Source: Clostridium sp. CAG:221 (GTDB lineage: Bacteria > Bacillota > Clostridia > Clostridiales > Clostridiaceae). Taken from it: DNA of 64,000 nucleotides. The position numbers were made by a program, and so were the translations under genes. The notes under the pieces were generated by a model. That model was given only the letters and a program-made list of their open reading frames with translations, did not search any database and was not told the origin of the DNA. Positions 1 through 8,069 of this stretch are shown piece after piece. The DNA lies in the NCBI GenBank assembly GCA_000435835.1, contig FR883405.1:1-64000 (forward strand). The letters are read 5' to 3'. The number at the start of each line of letters is the position of its first letter. Within the stretch, counting starts at the first letter, position 1.

Positions 1-1
1 A

Positions 2-55
2 TTAGCAACTCTGTACATTATTATCTTAGCATTTATATATAAAGAATGGTTTTAA
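2..55 (+). CDS. 3' end of an unidentified gene, probably membrane protein (partial)
   Basis: Reading from base 2 gives 17 codons and a TAA at 53-55. The visible tail is a hydrophobic stretch (LATLYIIILAF) followed by a short charged end (IYKEWF), as in the last membrane helix of an integral membrane protein. The rest lies outside the window, so the family cannot be named. A chance open frame of this length is possible in DNA this AT-rich. Confidence 0.35.
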   Translation, partial: LATLYIIILAFIYKEWF

Positions 56-140
56 AAGAGCAGAGGGGATTTATGATGAAATAATTGATGATAGTCTTAC
101 ATTACATGAATATGGCTTTGAAAGACAAGTATTAATTTAA
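30..140 (+). other. Possible gene remnant without a start codon
   Basis: One frame stays open from 30 to a TAA at 138-140. Its last 27 codons read like a real protein tail (YDEIIDDSLTLHEYG, then FERQVLI), but there is no usable start and a different frame ends at 55. This fits a degraded C-terminal coding fragment next to two other damaged genes. It could also be chance; I do not recognise a family. Confidence 0.25.
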
Positions 141-165
141 AGCATGTTTTAGGGGTTGAGGAAAA

Positions 166-1086
166 GTGTTAGATGATTATAAGTGTCAGTATGTTAGTAG
201 AATACATAAGGTTCAAGATTATATTGAAAATAACTATTGGAGGAATATGTCTACCAAAGAGTTGTCTGATGTAGCTGGTTTTTCAAAATATAATTTTAAC
301 CGTATTTTTAAAAGTGTATTACATGAGTCTTTATCTCATTATGTAAATAGAATTCGTATGGAGTATGCTTTGTTTATGTTGGCCCATAGAAAAGATAGAA
401 ATATTACTGATATTGCATATGATTTAGGCTTTACTGATTCAGCTATTTTTTCAAGAGCTTTTAAAAATTATTATGGAATAAGTCCCTTTGAGTATAGAAA
501 AAAATATAGCACGAAATGCAAAGAAAATATTTTTATATCCATGTACAATAAACCTGAGAAAAAGAAAGAATGGGTAACAAATCCGTTTCCTATAACTGGA
601 CAAATTCAACTTAAAAAAGTGGAAGAATTTCAAGTGGTATATATTAGACACACTGGTAACTACACTTCGTTAGCTAAGGAATATGCAAGATTAATGGAAA
701 ATCTTTTTAGAGCTGCAGCAAAACAGAAACTTTTGAAAGCTGATGAAAATCAAGTTCTTGCCATGTATCATGATAATCCTGAATTCGGAAAGGAAGAATA
801 GTTTCGAACTAGTTTATGTATAACTGTTCCTAAGTCTTGTACAGCAAAGGAAGACGGAATGCTTGGCGTAATGACTATAGAAGGTGGATTATATGCAGTG
901 GGACATTTTGAAATCACCCAGGAGCAATTTGAAGATGCATGGGATTATATGTATCAACAATGGCTTATGACAAGTGGATATGTTCCAAGAAATGCTTGTC
1001 CTTTTGAGGTGTACTTAAATAATCCTCAGCAAGAAAAAGATCATATAATTAAGGTTGACATCTATTTGCCAATTGAACCCATTTGA
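166..1086 (+). pseudogene. AraC-family regulator with GyrI-like effector domain, interrupted by in-frame TAG
   Basis: Starts at GTG 166 behind a GGGGTTGAGG ribosome site. Residues about 15-112 are a two-HTH AraC DNA-binding domain (ELSDVAGFSKYNFNRIFK; ITDIAYDLGFTDSAIFSRAF). From about residue 130 a GyrI-like small-molecule-binding domain begins. Codon 212 (799-801) is TAG, yet the same frame continues without another stop to 1086 with the rest of the GyrI domain (FRTSLCITVPKS, MTIEGGLYAVGHFEI, ending LPIEPI). So there is no frameshift, only one nonsense codon, probably from a Lys AAG or Glu GAG codon. Proteins of this build usually sense small molecules and control a neighbouring gene. As written, only the DNA-binding domain and about half of the sensor domain would be made. 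The remaining half has an internal ATG at 859 but no convincing ribosome site. Confidence 0.85.
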
Positions 1087-1105
1087 AGAAATGGAGGAAT
1101 TTTAA

Positions 1106-1819
1106 ATGGATACAATAAAATTAGAACAAATCATTAGAGAAAAGTATGGGAATACTGGTGCTATTATAGTGCAAAAGAATGGAGTATCTGTATATGAGTA
1201 TTATGAAAATGAATGTACAAAAAACAGTCCCTTTCATGTGTTTTCAGTTACCAAAAGTATTCTTTCGATTTTAATTGGTATAGCAATAGATAAGGGGTAT
1301 ATAAAGAGTATTCATCAACCAATTTTAGATTTTTTTCCTGATTATATTGTAAAGAAACGTGAAAAAACAATTCAGAGCATTACACTTTATCATATGATGA
1401 CCATGATTGCTCCATATAAATACAAATATGCACCGTATACAAAGTACTTTACAAGTGAAGATTGGGTGAAATCTTCTTTAGATTTACTTGGGGGAAAAGG
1501 AAAGATAGGAGAATTTAGATATGCACCTGTTATAGGACCAGATATTTTTTCTGGCATTATAGAAAATACAACAGCAATGACTGTACTGAATTTTGCTAAG
1601 AAATATTTATTTGAACCACTTGAAATTGAGGTGCCAGGTGATATTATTTTTCACAATAAAGAAGAGCATTCATTTGCTGCTTTAGGGGATGGTGGCAATG
1701 TTATATACATTAATCCTAAGGAGAATATGGTAATTATTATTGCTTCATATTTTAAACCAAGGGTTAAGGACAGAATGAAATTGATAAAGGAATATATAGA
1801 GCCTATGTGGAAGGAATAG
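1106..1819 (+). CDS. CubicO/beta-lactamase-family serine hydrolase, apparently internally deleted
   Basis: Good ribosome site (ATGGAGG) before ATG 1106; 237 residues. The serine motif SxxK is present (SVTKSILSILIGIAIDKGYI, near residue 48), as is the LFEPLEIEVP block near residue 175 and the C-terminal LGDGGNVIYINPKENMV strand region. Members of this group are normally about 310-330 residues. Here the sequence jumps from IIFHNKEE directly to HSFAALGDGGN near 1655-1680, so roughly 70-80 residues containing the usual WG-L-P-DMAK and WGYLWW region are missing. The usual second-motif YTP/YSN is YAP. It sits 19 bases after the broken regulator, which may once have controlled it. Probably inactive; no frame is broken, so I list it as a CDS. 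Confidence 0.7.
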   Translation: MDTIKLEQIIREKYGNTGAIIVQKNGVSVYEYYENECTKNSPFHVFSVTKSILSILIGIAIDKGYIKSIHQPILDFFPDYIVKKREKTIQSITLYHMMTMIAPYKYKYAPYTKYFTSEDWVKSSLDLLGGKGKIGEFRYAPVIGPDIFSGIIENTTAMTVLNFAKKYLFEPLEIEVPGDIIFHNKEEHSFAALGDGGNVIYINPKENMVIIIASYFKPRVKDRMKLIKEYIEPMWKE

Positions 1820-1878
1820 AAGGATTCATATTAATAATGGAAAATAGATAAGCTTATGCCATGTTCAGCATAAAAATG

Positions 1879-1910
1879 AGAGCACCTTTTCTTTGGTGCT
1901 CTTATTTTTA
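1879..1910 (+). terminator. Rho-independent terminator
   Basis: Perfect 8-bp stem AGAGCACC / GGTGCTCT with an 8-base loop, followed by TTATTTTTA. Lies 60 bases after the serine hydrolase. Confidence 0.85.
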
Positions 1911-2068
1911 TAAGTATATTTTTAATTAGATTCATAAAGGTTCTCAGAACATAGAGTTATTTATATTTTTTTACAAATTACAGAAATATGATATTATATT
2001 ATTAATAGGAAATATTTTGTATTTATATGAATAGAATATTATAAATGGTAAAAAGGAAGGGAAGCTAA

Positions 2069-2140
2069 ATGTATAAGTCGTGTGAAAATGATGAACAAAC
2101 GGCTAAGTTATATATGATAAACATGGAAATTATAATATAG
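2069..2140 (+). CDS. Possible small peptide gene (23 residues)
   Basis: In the 461-base gap between the serine hydrolase and the transporter, a ribosome site AAGGAAGGG stands 6 bases before ATG 2069. The frame encodes 23 residues (MYKSCENDEQTAKLYMINME...) and ends at TAG 2138-2140, with a hairpin plus T-run starting at the very next base. Ribosome site, short frame and terminator in tight order look like a small gene. It may instead be the remnant of a longer one. No family is recognised. The rest of the gap holds only the terminator at 1879 and AT-rich DNA. Confidence 0.35.
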   Translation: MYKSCENDEQTAKLYMINMEIII

Positions 2141-2185
2141 GACATAGTCTGCATTTTTATTTAAAATGGAGGTTATGTCTTTTTG
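2141..2185 (+). terminator. Probable terminator hairpin
   Basis: Outer arms GACATA / TATGTC and inner arms CATTTT / AAAATG form a two-part stem followed by TTTTTT. It starts directly after the stop of the small frame at 2069-2140. Confidence 0.5.
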
Positions 2186-2280
2186 CATTTATATTTTTTG
2201 AAAGGATTAATGAACAAATTTAAATAAATGGTATTCATATAGAAAATGAAGAGTTAAATTAAAGATAAGGGGAAATATGT

Positions 2281-3534
2281 ATGGAAGATAGTATATCGAG
2301 TATCTTAATTTTAGTTTTATTAATTATAATGTCTGCTTATTTTTCAGCAACAGAGACTGCGTATTCGTCGTTAAATAAGATTAAGCTAAAAAGTATAGCT
2401 AATAAGGGAAATAAAAAAGCAAAGCTTGCTTTAGAGCTTTCTGAAAAGTATGACTCAGTGATATCAACAATTTTAATTGGTAATAATATTGTTAATATTG
2501 CCACAGCATCTTTAGCAACAGTTTTATTCACTAAGTTATTGGGCAGTTCAGGTGTTACAGTTTCAACTATTGTTATGACTATTCTAATACTTATTTTTGG
2601 TGAAATTTCACCAAAGAGTATAGCAAAAGATATTCCAGAAAGTTTTGCCATAGTTTCAGCACCATTGCTTAATGCTTTTTGCATTATTTTAAAACCTGTA
2701 AATAATTTATTTTGTCTATGGAAAAAGGTCATAAGCAAGGTATTTAAAATACAAAAGCATTCAGGTATTACTGAAGATGAAATATTAACAATAGCTGAAG
2801 AAGCAGAAAATGAAGGTGGAATCAATCCACAGCAATTAGAAATAATTAAAAGCGCCATAGAGCTTAATGATCAAGAAGTTATAGAAGCTTTTACACCACG
2901 TGTTGATATGGTTGCCATAAAAGATAGCTGCAGCAAGGAAGAACTCTTGAACCTATTTATTGAAAGTGGATTTTCAAGGATTCCAGTTTATCATGATAAT
3001 ATAGATAATGTTATTGGTATAATTAATGAAAAGGATCTTATTAATATTGTGGTCAATAATAAGAACGAAGAAATTAGTAGTATTATTAAGCCTCTTAATG
3101 TTATACAACCTCATATGAAGTTATCACAATTACTAAAAGTCTTACAAAATAATAAATCTCATATGGCTCTTATAGCAGATGAGTATGGTGGTACTATGGG
3201 AATTATAACTTTAGAGGATATTTTAGAGGAATTGGTAGGAGAAATTTGGGACGAGCATGATAAGGTGGTAAATGATATTGAAAAGATAGCTGAAGATGAG
3301 TATATTGTCAGAGGTAACGCCAATATAGAAAAGGTACTAGAAGAGTTTGATTTGGAAGAAGAATTTGAGGTGAACTCAGTTAATGGCTGGGTTATGCAAC
3401 AGTTTGGCAAGATACCAAAGGTGGGAGAAAGTTTTGAATATAAAAATCTTAAGATAGTAATCCAAAAGGCCACTAAGCGGTGTGTTTTAGAAATAAGGAT
3501 AACAGTAGACGAGCCAATGGAAATATCAAGCTAG
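2281..3534 (+). CDS. CorC/HlyC-family membrane transporter (DUF21-CBS-CorC_HlyC)
   Basis: 417 residues. The N-terminal DUF21 domain has about four membrane segments (residues about 5-27, 58-80, 88-110 and 122-145), with the conserved SATETAYSSLN and FGEISPKS motifs. A pair of CBS domains follows (about 205-325; FTPRVDMVAI, SRIPVY, EYGGTMGIITLEDILEELVGEI is the typical second CBS end). The last 80 residues are the CorC_HlyC domain. Bacterial relatives such as MpfA and YhdP are magnesium or sodium efflux or tolerance proteins; the old name haemolysin C is misleading. It is a single-gene unit between two hairpin terminators. Ribosome site AAGGGG precedes ATG 2281. Confidence 0.88.
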   Translation: MEDSISSILILVLLIIMSAYFSATETAYSSLNKIKLKSIANKGNKKAKLALELSEKYDSVISTILIGNNIVNIATASLATVLFTKLLGSSGVTVSTIVMTILILIFGEISPKSIAKDIPESFAIVSAPLLNAFCIILKPVNNLFCLWKKVISKVFKIQKHSGITEDEILTIAEEAENEGGINPQQLEIIKSAIELNDQEVIEAFTPRVDMVAIKDSCSKEELLNLFIESGFSRIPVYHDNIDNVIGIINEKDLINIVVNNKNEEISSIIKPLNVIQPHMKLSQLLKVLQNNKSHMALIADEYGGTMGIITLEDILEELVGEIWDEHDKVVNDIEKIAEDEYIVRGNANIEKVLEEFDLEEEFEVNSVNGWVMQQFGKIPKVGESFEYKNLKIVIQKATKRCVLEIRITVDEPMEISS

Positions 3535-3556
3535 ATAGTATTAAGTGAAATTGTTA

Positions 3557-3605
3557 AAAAATCAGTTTTATTTAGTTTTTTTTCTAAATAAAGCTGATTT
3601 TTTAA
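3557..3605. terminator. Bidirectional terminator between convergent genes
   Basis: AAATCAG-TTTTATTTAG pairs with CTAAATAAA-GCTGATTT around a T-rich loop. There are A and T tracts on the two sides. It separates the transporter (+) from the nitroreductase (-). Confidence 0.75.
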
Positions 3606-3660
3606 TTTAACATTATTCGCTTAGATTATTTTCAACTTTTGAATCCATATCAATTGTTCT

Positions 3661-4311
3661 TTATTTTACAATGGTAGATACTTCACTTAGGGGTTGACGT
3701 TTCTTAGGAGTGGCAGGCTTAGCACGGTAACCAAAAGCACAACCAAGGGTTACTTGGAACTTTTTAGTGTCTAGCAAACCTTCCTCCACAAGAATTTTAG
3801 TAACAGCTTTCTTATCCATTCCTCCAATAGGGCAAGAATCAATTTCTAGCATAGCAGCAGTAAGCATCATGCTTGATAAAGCAATATATGTTTGTTCAGT
3901 TGCATAGGCTTGGAAGGCTTTATCATTATCAAACATAGTATCTACATTTTTTAAAAAGCCTTTCATCATATTATAATGTTCATCAGTAAGGTTTTGCACA
4001 TCTTTTAGTAAATATTCGATGTAATGAGAATCAGATTTGATTTCATCAGCAGTTCTAGTTAATAATACAATAAAGTCACTGCAAGTTTGAATTTGTTTTG
4101 TTCCACCAAAGCATACTTCACTTAATTTATCTTTTAGATTTTTATTTTCTACAACAATAAAGTGCCAAGGTTCAATACCTACAGAGCTAGGAGCTAAGCG
4201 ACCTCCTTCTAGGATAACATCTAAATCTTCTTTACTTATACTTTTTTGATTATTAAATTCTTTACAGGCATGTCTAAAGTTTAATATATTAATTACTTCA
4301 TTTTTATTCAT
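3661..4311 (-). CDS. Nitroreductase-family protein
   Basis: FMN-dependent nitroreductase fold. N-terminal RHACKEFNNQKSISKEDLD is the conserved R-x-C-x-F segment that binds FMN phosphate, followed by GGRLAPSSVGIEPWHFIVV. The C-terminal part has IDSCPIGGMDKKAV and LGCAFGYRAKPATPKKRQPL, typical of the NAD(P)H-dependent enzymes that reduce nitro and quinone compounds; the true substrate is unknown. The upstream in-frame ATG at 4320 lies directly against the AAAGGAG ribosome site, so the ATG at 4311 (10-base spacing) is the likelier start, giving 216 residues. It is divergent from the carboxypeptidase gene. Confidence 0.85.
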   Translation of the reverse strand: MNKNEVINILNFRHACKEFNNQKSISKEDLDVILEGGRLAPSSVGIEPWHFIVVENKNLKDKLSEVCFGGTKQIQTCSDFIVLLTRTADEIKSDSHYIEYLLKDVQNLTDEHYNMMKGFLKNVDTMFDNDKAFQAYATEQTYIALSSMMLTAAMLEIDSCPIGGMDKKAVTKILVEEGLLDTKKFQVTLGCAFGYRAKPATPKKRQPLSEVSTIVK

Positions 4312-4346
4312 AAAAAGCATACTCCTTTATTTATAATTTATATTAA

Positions 4347-4417
4347 ATTAATTTTTATGTATATCAGCATATATTATTATGTTATCTATAAAAAAATAAT
4401 AATATACATAAATTAAT
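4347..4417. repeat. AT-rich inverted repeat in a divergent promoter region
   Basis: ATTAATTTTTATGTATAT (4347-4364) matches the reverse complement of ATATACATAAATTAAT (4402-4417) apart from two extra T. It lies in the 257-base gap between the divergent nitroreductase and carboxypeptidase genes. It may be a regulator site or simple AT-rich structure; otherwise the gap shows only the two ribosome sites. Confidence 0.4.
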
Positions 4418-4568
4418 AAAAGTTATATTATTATTTTCTTATTTTAACATATATATAAGGAGAGTTTCAATACTGTGAACAGGAATCATCTTTTTAAATC
4501 AATGGAAAAATTTTATATAAAGTGGTAGTATAGATTCATATAAAAATATTAAAGTGGGAGCTATATAT

Positions 4569-6077
4569 ATGAGTGAAGTAGAAAAAAAATTAAAAGAATT
4601 TGCTGAATATTTAAAAAAAATAAATCACTATACTACAGCAGGAAATCTTATGTATTGGGATATGACTACAGGAATGCCAGAAGCAATGGCAGAAACTAGA
4701 GCTGAAACATTATCATTTTTCCAGACAGAAGTTCATAATTTAAATGTATCACCAAAGATTGAAGAATTTATTAAGTTCTTTGAAAGTCATATGGATGAAT
4801 TTGATTATACTTACAAGAGAATGACAAAACAACTTAAAAAGGATTATGAAAAGCAGAAAAGATATCCTGAAGAGTTTATTAGGGAATTTTCACTGGCAGC
4901 ATCAAGGGGAGAAGTAGCATGGGAAAAAGCTAAAAATGCCAGCGATTTTGAAATTTTCAAGCCAGCTTTAGAAAAAATTGTAGAGCTTACTAAAAAGTCT
5001 ATAGAATATAAAGGATATAATGATAATAAATATGATGCCCTTCTTGATGATTATGAAGCAGGGCTTACTGTAGAAAAGCTTGATAAGGTTTTTGGTGAAT
5101 TAAGAGATGGCATAGTAGAAATATTAAATAAAATTAAATCTACAGGAAAAGAAATAGATGATTCATTCTTCCATAAAGAATTTCCTAAATCAGAACAGGA
5201 AAGCTTATGTTTAAAACTTCTAGATATTATGGGCTTTGATTTTAAAAGAGGAAGGATGGATGAAACAGAGCATCCTTACACTATTGATATGACTAATAAG
5301 GATGTAAGAATAACAAATCATTATTATGAAAATGATTTTACTTCAGCTTTATTTTCAGCTATTCATGAAGGTGGTCATGCCATTTATGAACAAGATATAC
5401 CAGATTCATTAGAGGGTACTGGCTTAAATGTTGCAGCTTCAATGGCAATTCATGAATCTCAATCAAGATTTTATGAAAATATCATTGGAAAGAGTAGAGA
5501 ATTTAGCAATTATTTATATAATGAATCAGTTAAGCAATTTAAAGGGCAGTTTGAAGGAGTTTCAAAAGAACAGTTCTATAAGGCTTTAAATAAAGTTACT
5601 CCATCACTTATTAGAACAGAAGCAGATGAGCTTACTTACAGTCTTCATATAATAATAAGATATGAAATTGAAAAACTTCTAATTAATGATTTAATAGAGG
5701 TTAAAGACTTACCAAGAGTTTGGAATGAAAAATATAAGGAATATTTAGGTGTAGAGCCTACCAATGATAAGGAAGGTGTACTGCAAGATGTACATTGGTC
5801 AGATGGATCATTTGGTTACTTTCCAAGCTATGCTTTAGGAAATCTATATGGTGCACAAATGCTTCATAAGATGACTAAGGATGTACCAGGAATTTATGAG
5901 GAAATTGGTAAAGGAAATCTTCAGCCAGTGCATAAATGGTTAAAGGAAAATGTTCATGAATATGCAAATCTTTATGATCCAAGTAATTTAATAAAGAAAA
6001 TTACTGGGGAAGAGCTTCAAGCAAAGTACTTCCTTCAATACTTAGATAATAAATATAAAGCTATTTATAACTATTAA
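4569..6077 (+). CDS. M32-family metallocarboxypeptidase (Taq carboxypeptidase type)
   Basis: 502 residues, the usual length of family M32. The zinc-binding HEGGH (SAIHEGGHAIYEQD, near residue 266) and the family signature HESQSRFYEN about 30 residues later are both present, as is the C-terminal DVHWSDGSFGYFPSYALGN block. These cytoplasmic enzymes remove C-terminal residues from peptides. The reading frame extends upstream to 4554, but GGGAG stands 8 bases before ATG 4569, which is the better start (MSEVEKKLKEF). Single gene followed by a strong terminator. Confidence 0.92.
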   Translation: MSEVEKKLKEFAEYLKKINHYTTAGNLMYWDMTTGMPEAMAETRAETLSFFQTEVHNLNVSPKIEEFIKFFESHMDEFDYTYKRMTKQLKKDYEKQKRYPEEFIREFSLAASRGEVAWEKAKNASDFEIFKPALEKIVELTKKSIEYKGYNDNKYDALLDDYEAGLTVEKLDKVFGELRDGIVEILNKIKSTGKEIDDSFFHKEFPKSEQESLCLKLLDIMGFDFKRGRMDETEHPYTIDMTNKDVRITNHYYENDFTSALFSAIHEGGHAIYEQDIPDSLEGTGLNVAASMAIHESQSRFYENIIGKSREFSNYLYNESVKQFKGQFEGVSKEQFYKALNKVTPSLIRTEADELTYSLHIIIRYEIEKLLINDLIEVKDLPRVWNEKYKEYLGVEPTNDKEGVLQDVHWSDGSFGYFPSYALGNLYGAQMLHKMTKDVPGIYEEIGKGNLQPVHKWLKENVHEYANLYDPSNLIKKITGEELQAKYFLQYLDNKYKAIYNY

Positions 6078-6087
6078 TATCAATTAA

Positions 6088-6119
6088 AGAGGTAGCCCAT
6101 TAGGGCTGCCTCTATTTTG
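6088..6119. terminator. Terminator between convergent genes
   Basis: AGAGGTAGCCC / GGGCTGCCTCT with an ATTA loop (one G-T pair), followed by ATTTTG. Lies between the carboxypeptidase (+) and the kinase gene (-). Confidence 0.85.
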
Positions 6120-6134
6120 ATAAAGAAAATATGG

Positions 6135-6974
6135 TTAATCTAAACTATAATTCTGCCATAAATCCTGAAAAATCATTTCAGCACCTTTTTTATAGTCATA
6201 AGTACTGGTATTGTCTTTAGACTTCAGTAATGACCAACAGGCATTCCAAAACTTAACAACATAAAGATAATAAGCAAGCTTCTTATAGTGATAATTGGTA
6301 GGTTTATGAAAATAGAACTTTAATAGATTTTCTTTACCCTCATCATTCATCATCCAAGATAAAGTGGCAAGGTCGTAGAATATATCACCTATGGCTGAAA
6401 ACTCATAATCTATAAAGTATAAATCATTGCCTGTAATAAGTATATTTGATGGATTGAGATCATTATGACAAAGTCCTATATCCATATTCTCTAAGCAAAA
6501 ATATTCAATAGTTTTTAGTTTATCAATTAGTATATTGATAAAGGTAGGTAATTGAAGTTGATTTTTTTCGCATAATAATAAGCTTTCCTTAATTTCATTA
6601 AAAGGATTAAAGTGCTTACAGCATTTCAAGCTATGAAGAGTTTTTAATTTTGTAGTTAAATCAGCAATGAAACCTATGGAAGAAAATTCTCTTTCATTTG
6701 GCATGTGTCCATTTATCCATTCAGTAACCATATTGCCAGAAGCGGCTGAATAATATAAAAGCCTTGGAGCTATGTTATTTTGTGCGCATATTTTTATTAT
6801 ATTTTTTTCTTCCATGTCTTTAGATTTATTACATATTCTAATAAAATAAGGAGTATTTAAATATTCAATTTTATAGCATTCATTATTAAGTCCGGATAGT
6901 TTTGTCTTAATAGAAACATCATTAATATTGAAATTAAGCTCCTTTAAAATAAAGTCATTTAATTTTAAATTCAT
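6135..6974 (-). CDS. Choline/aminoglycoside-kinase-fold phosphotransferase
   Basis: 279 residues. The catalytic loop CHNDLNPSNIL (near residue 166) and the metal-binding IDYEF (near residue 187) are the two defining motifs of the APH/choline kinase superfamily. YFIDYEFSAIGDIFYDLATL resembles the LicA-type choline kinases more than antibiotic phosphotransferases. The likely role is ATP-dependent phosphorylation of a small alcohol such as choline, ethanolamine or thiamine; the substrate cannot be read from the sequence. Ribosome site AAGGTGAT stands just before ATG 6974. Monocistronic. Confidence 0.75.
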   Translation of the reverse strand: MNLKLNDFILKELNFNINDVSIKTKLSGLNNECYKIEYLNTPYFIRICNKSKDMEEKNIIKICAQNNIAPRLLYYSAASGNMVTEWINGHMPNEREFSSIGFIADLTTKLKTLHSLKCCKHFNPFNEIKESLLLCEKNQLQLPTFINILIDKLKTIEYFCLENMDIGLCHNDLNPSNILITGNDLYFIDYEFSAIGDIFYDLATLSWMMNDEGKENLLKFYFHKPTNYHYKKLAYYLYVVKFWNACWSLLKSKDNTSTYDYKKGAEMIFQDLWQNYSLD

Positions 6975-7102
6975 AATATCACCTTAAGATTTTAAATGAA
7001 AAATTTTAACTGAAAATTATTGTATCATATTTCAACTTACGGTAATACAGAAATAAATTAAGTAATTTAAGAAGTAAGATTAAATATGTAAGTTATATTG
7101 AG

Positions 7103-7240
7103 CTAAGGAAAAATCCTAGCTCTTTTGTTTTTGCTCATGGTTTGGCCACAACATTTAGGTACATCCTCTTCCATAACATTTACGAATACTTCTTTGCCAC
7201 AGTTTTTACAGACATATGTGCCATTATGATTATAAGACAT
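7103..7240 (-). CDS. Small zinc-ribbon-like protein (45 residues)
   Basis: A short gene in the 364-base gap between the kinase and the next gene. AGGAG stands 9 bases before an ATG at 7240. The product MSYNHNGTYVCKNCGKEVF... has CxxC at residues 11-14 and CC at residues 30-31 (PKCCGQTM), a compact zinc-knuckle pattern. The C-terminus is basic (SKNKRARIFP). Its 3' end overlaps a hairpin (GAGCTAAGG / CCTAGCTC). Such tiny ribbons are common, poorly characterised clostridial proteins; no function can be assigned. The rest of the gap is promoter-type AT-rich DNA. Confidence 0.7.
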   Translation of the reverse strand: MSYNHNGTYVCKNCGKEVFVNVMEEDVPKCCGQTMSKNKRARIFP

Positions 7241-7293
7241 AAATAACGACTCCTTTTTCATTTAAACTTATATATACCAATATAAGTAAAATA

Positions 7294-7302
7294 TGATATA
7301 AT
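7294..7302 (+). promoter_or_regulatory. Extended -10 promoter element
   Basis: TGA-TATAAT, about 37 bases before the ATG of the gene at 7339. No good -35 hexamer is seen, which fits an extended -10 promoter. Confidence 0.5.
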
Positions 7303-7338
7303 TACAAATATTGTAAATTTATTTAAGGAGGTAGGGAA

Positions 7339-7863
7339 ATGGAGTTTGAACTAATGATACCTTTTGGTGTTGTGATAATTATATTTGCTACCATTATATG
7401 TAGAAAATATATTTTTATTAAGAAGAGTGATGAGGATATTATTACATGTGATGAAGGTGAAGATAATTTTAAAATAAATAAGAATTATTCTGAAGATATA
7501 GCAAGGATAAATATAGTTGATTATAAAGAAAATAATAGTGAAGATACTATGGAAGATTTAGTTAGAGAAAGAGATTATGATGATTATTCTAGGAGTATGG
7601 AAGAAAGTATAATAAAAACAAGTGCTAGATATTACGAGGAAAAGAAAGAAAAAGAAGAGGAAGAAAGAAAATTAAAAGAGAAAGAACATGAAAAAGAAGT
7701 TTTACAGCAAAGTGAAAAGGGAAATATGAGGCTAGTTGACGAAGTGCGTAGACGTAGTTTAAATGAGGTTATAGCAGAAGCAGAATTGAAAGCGAAGAGA
7801 AGAAAGAAGATGGATGAGATAAAAAAGACAAGAAAAATGACAGAACATCATATGGAAAGATAA
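7339..7863 (+). CDS. Membrane-anchored coiled-coil protein of unknown function
   Basis: 174 residues behind a strong AAGGAGG. Residues about 5-21 form one membrane helix (MIPFGVVIIIFATIICRKY). The rest is acidic, then strongly charged and Glu/Lys-rich (residues about 95-125), typical of a cytoplasmic coiled coil, with a basic tail. No enzymatic motif. The same frame stays open for 38 more codons after the TAA at 7861, right up to the next terminator. So the present end may be a recent truncation, or the extension may be chance. A scaffold or envelope role is only a guess. Confidence 0.6.
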   Translation: MEFELMIPFGVVIIIFATIICRKYIFIKKSDEDIITCDEGEDNFKINKNYSEDIARINIVDYKENNSEDTMEDLVRERDYDDYSRSMEESIIKTSARYYEEKKEKEEEERKLKEKEHEKEVLQQSEKGNMRLVDEVRRRSLNEVIAEAELKAKRRKKMDEIKKTRKMTEHHMER

Positions 7864-7980
7864 AAGTTAAGCATAATATATGCTAAACGAACAGATATAA
7901 AAGATATAATAACTAAAGCAAGTATTATGAAAAATATACCTAAGCAAAATCACATAGAAATATTAAAAGATTATGATTAA

Positions 7981-8004
7981 GCAGCCGTTTTTGGCTGTTT
8001 TTTT
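7981..8004 (+). terminator. Rho-independent terminator
   Basis: CAGCC / GGCTG stem with a GTTTTT loop and an eight-T tail, after the membrane-anchored coiled-coil gene. Confidence 0.85.
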
Positions 8005-8037
8005 ATACAATCAAATAGAGATAAGTGTTTATGAATA

Positions 8038-8046
8038 TGATATAAT
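8038..8046 (+). promoter_or_regulatory. Extended -10 promoter of the TetR gene
   Basis: TGA-TATAAT, 24 bases before the chosen ATG at 8070; no clear -35. Confidence 0.5.
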
Positions 8047-8069
8047 TTATCAAAAGGTTGGTGTTAATT

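Noticed and set aside
2337..2858. 173-codon minus-strand open frame
   Set aside because: Shadow of the transporter gene; the hydrophobic pattern mirrors the membrane helices encoded on the plus strand.
4442..4532. GTG frame of 17 codons after AAGGAGAG upstream of the carboxypeptidase
   Set aside because: Ribosome site is 12 or more bases from the GTG and no terminator or conservation signal supports it.
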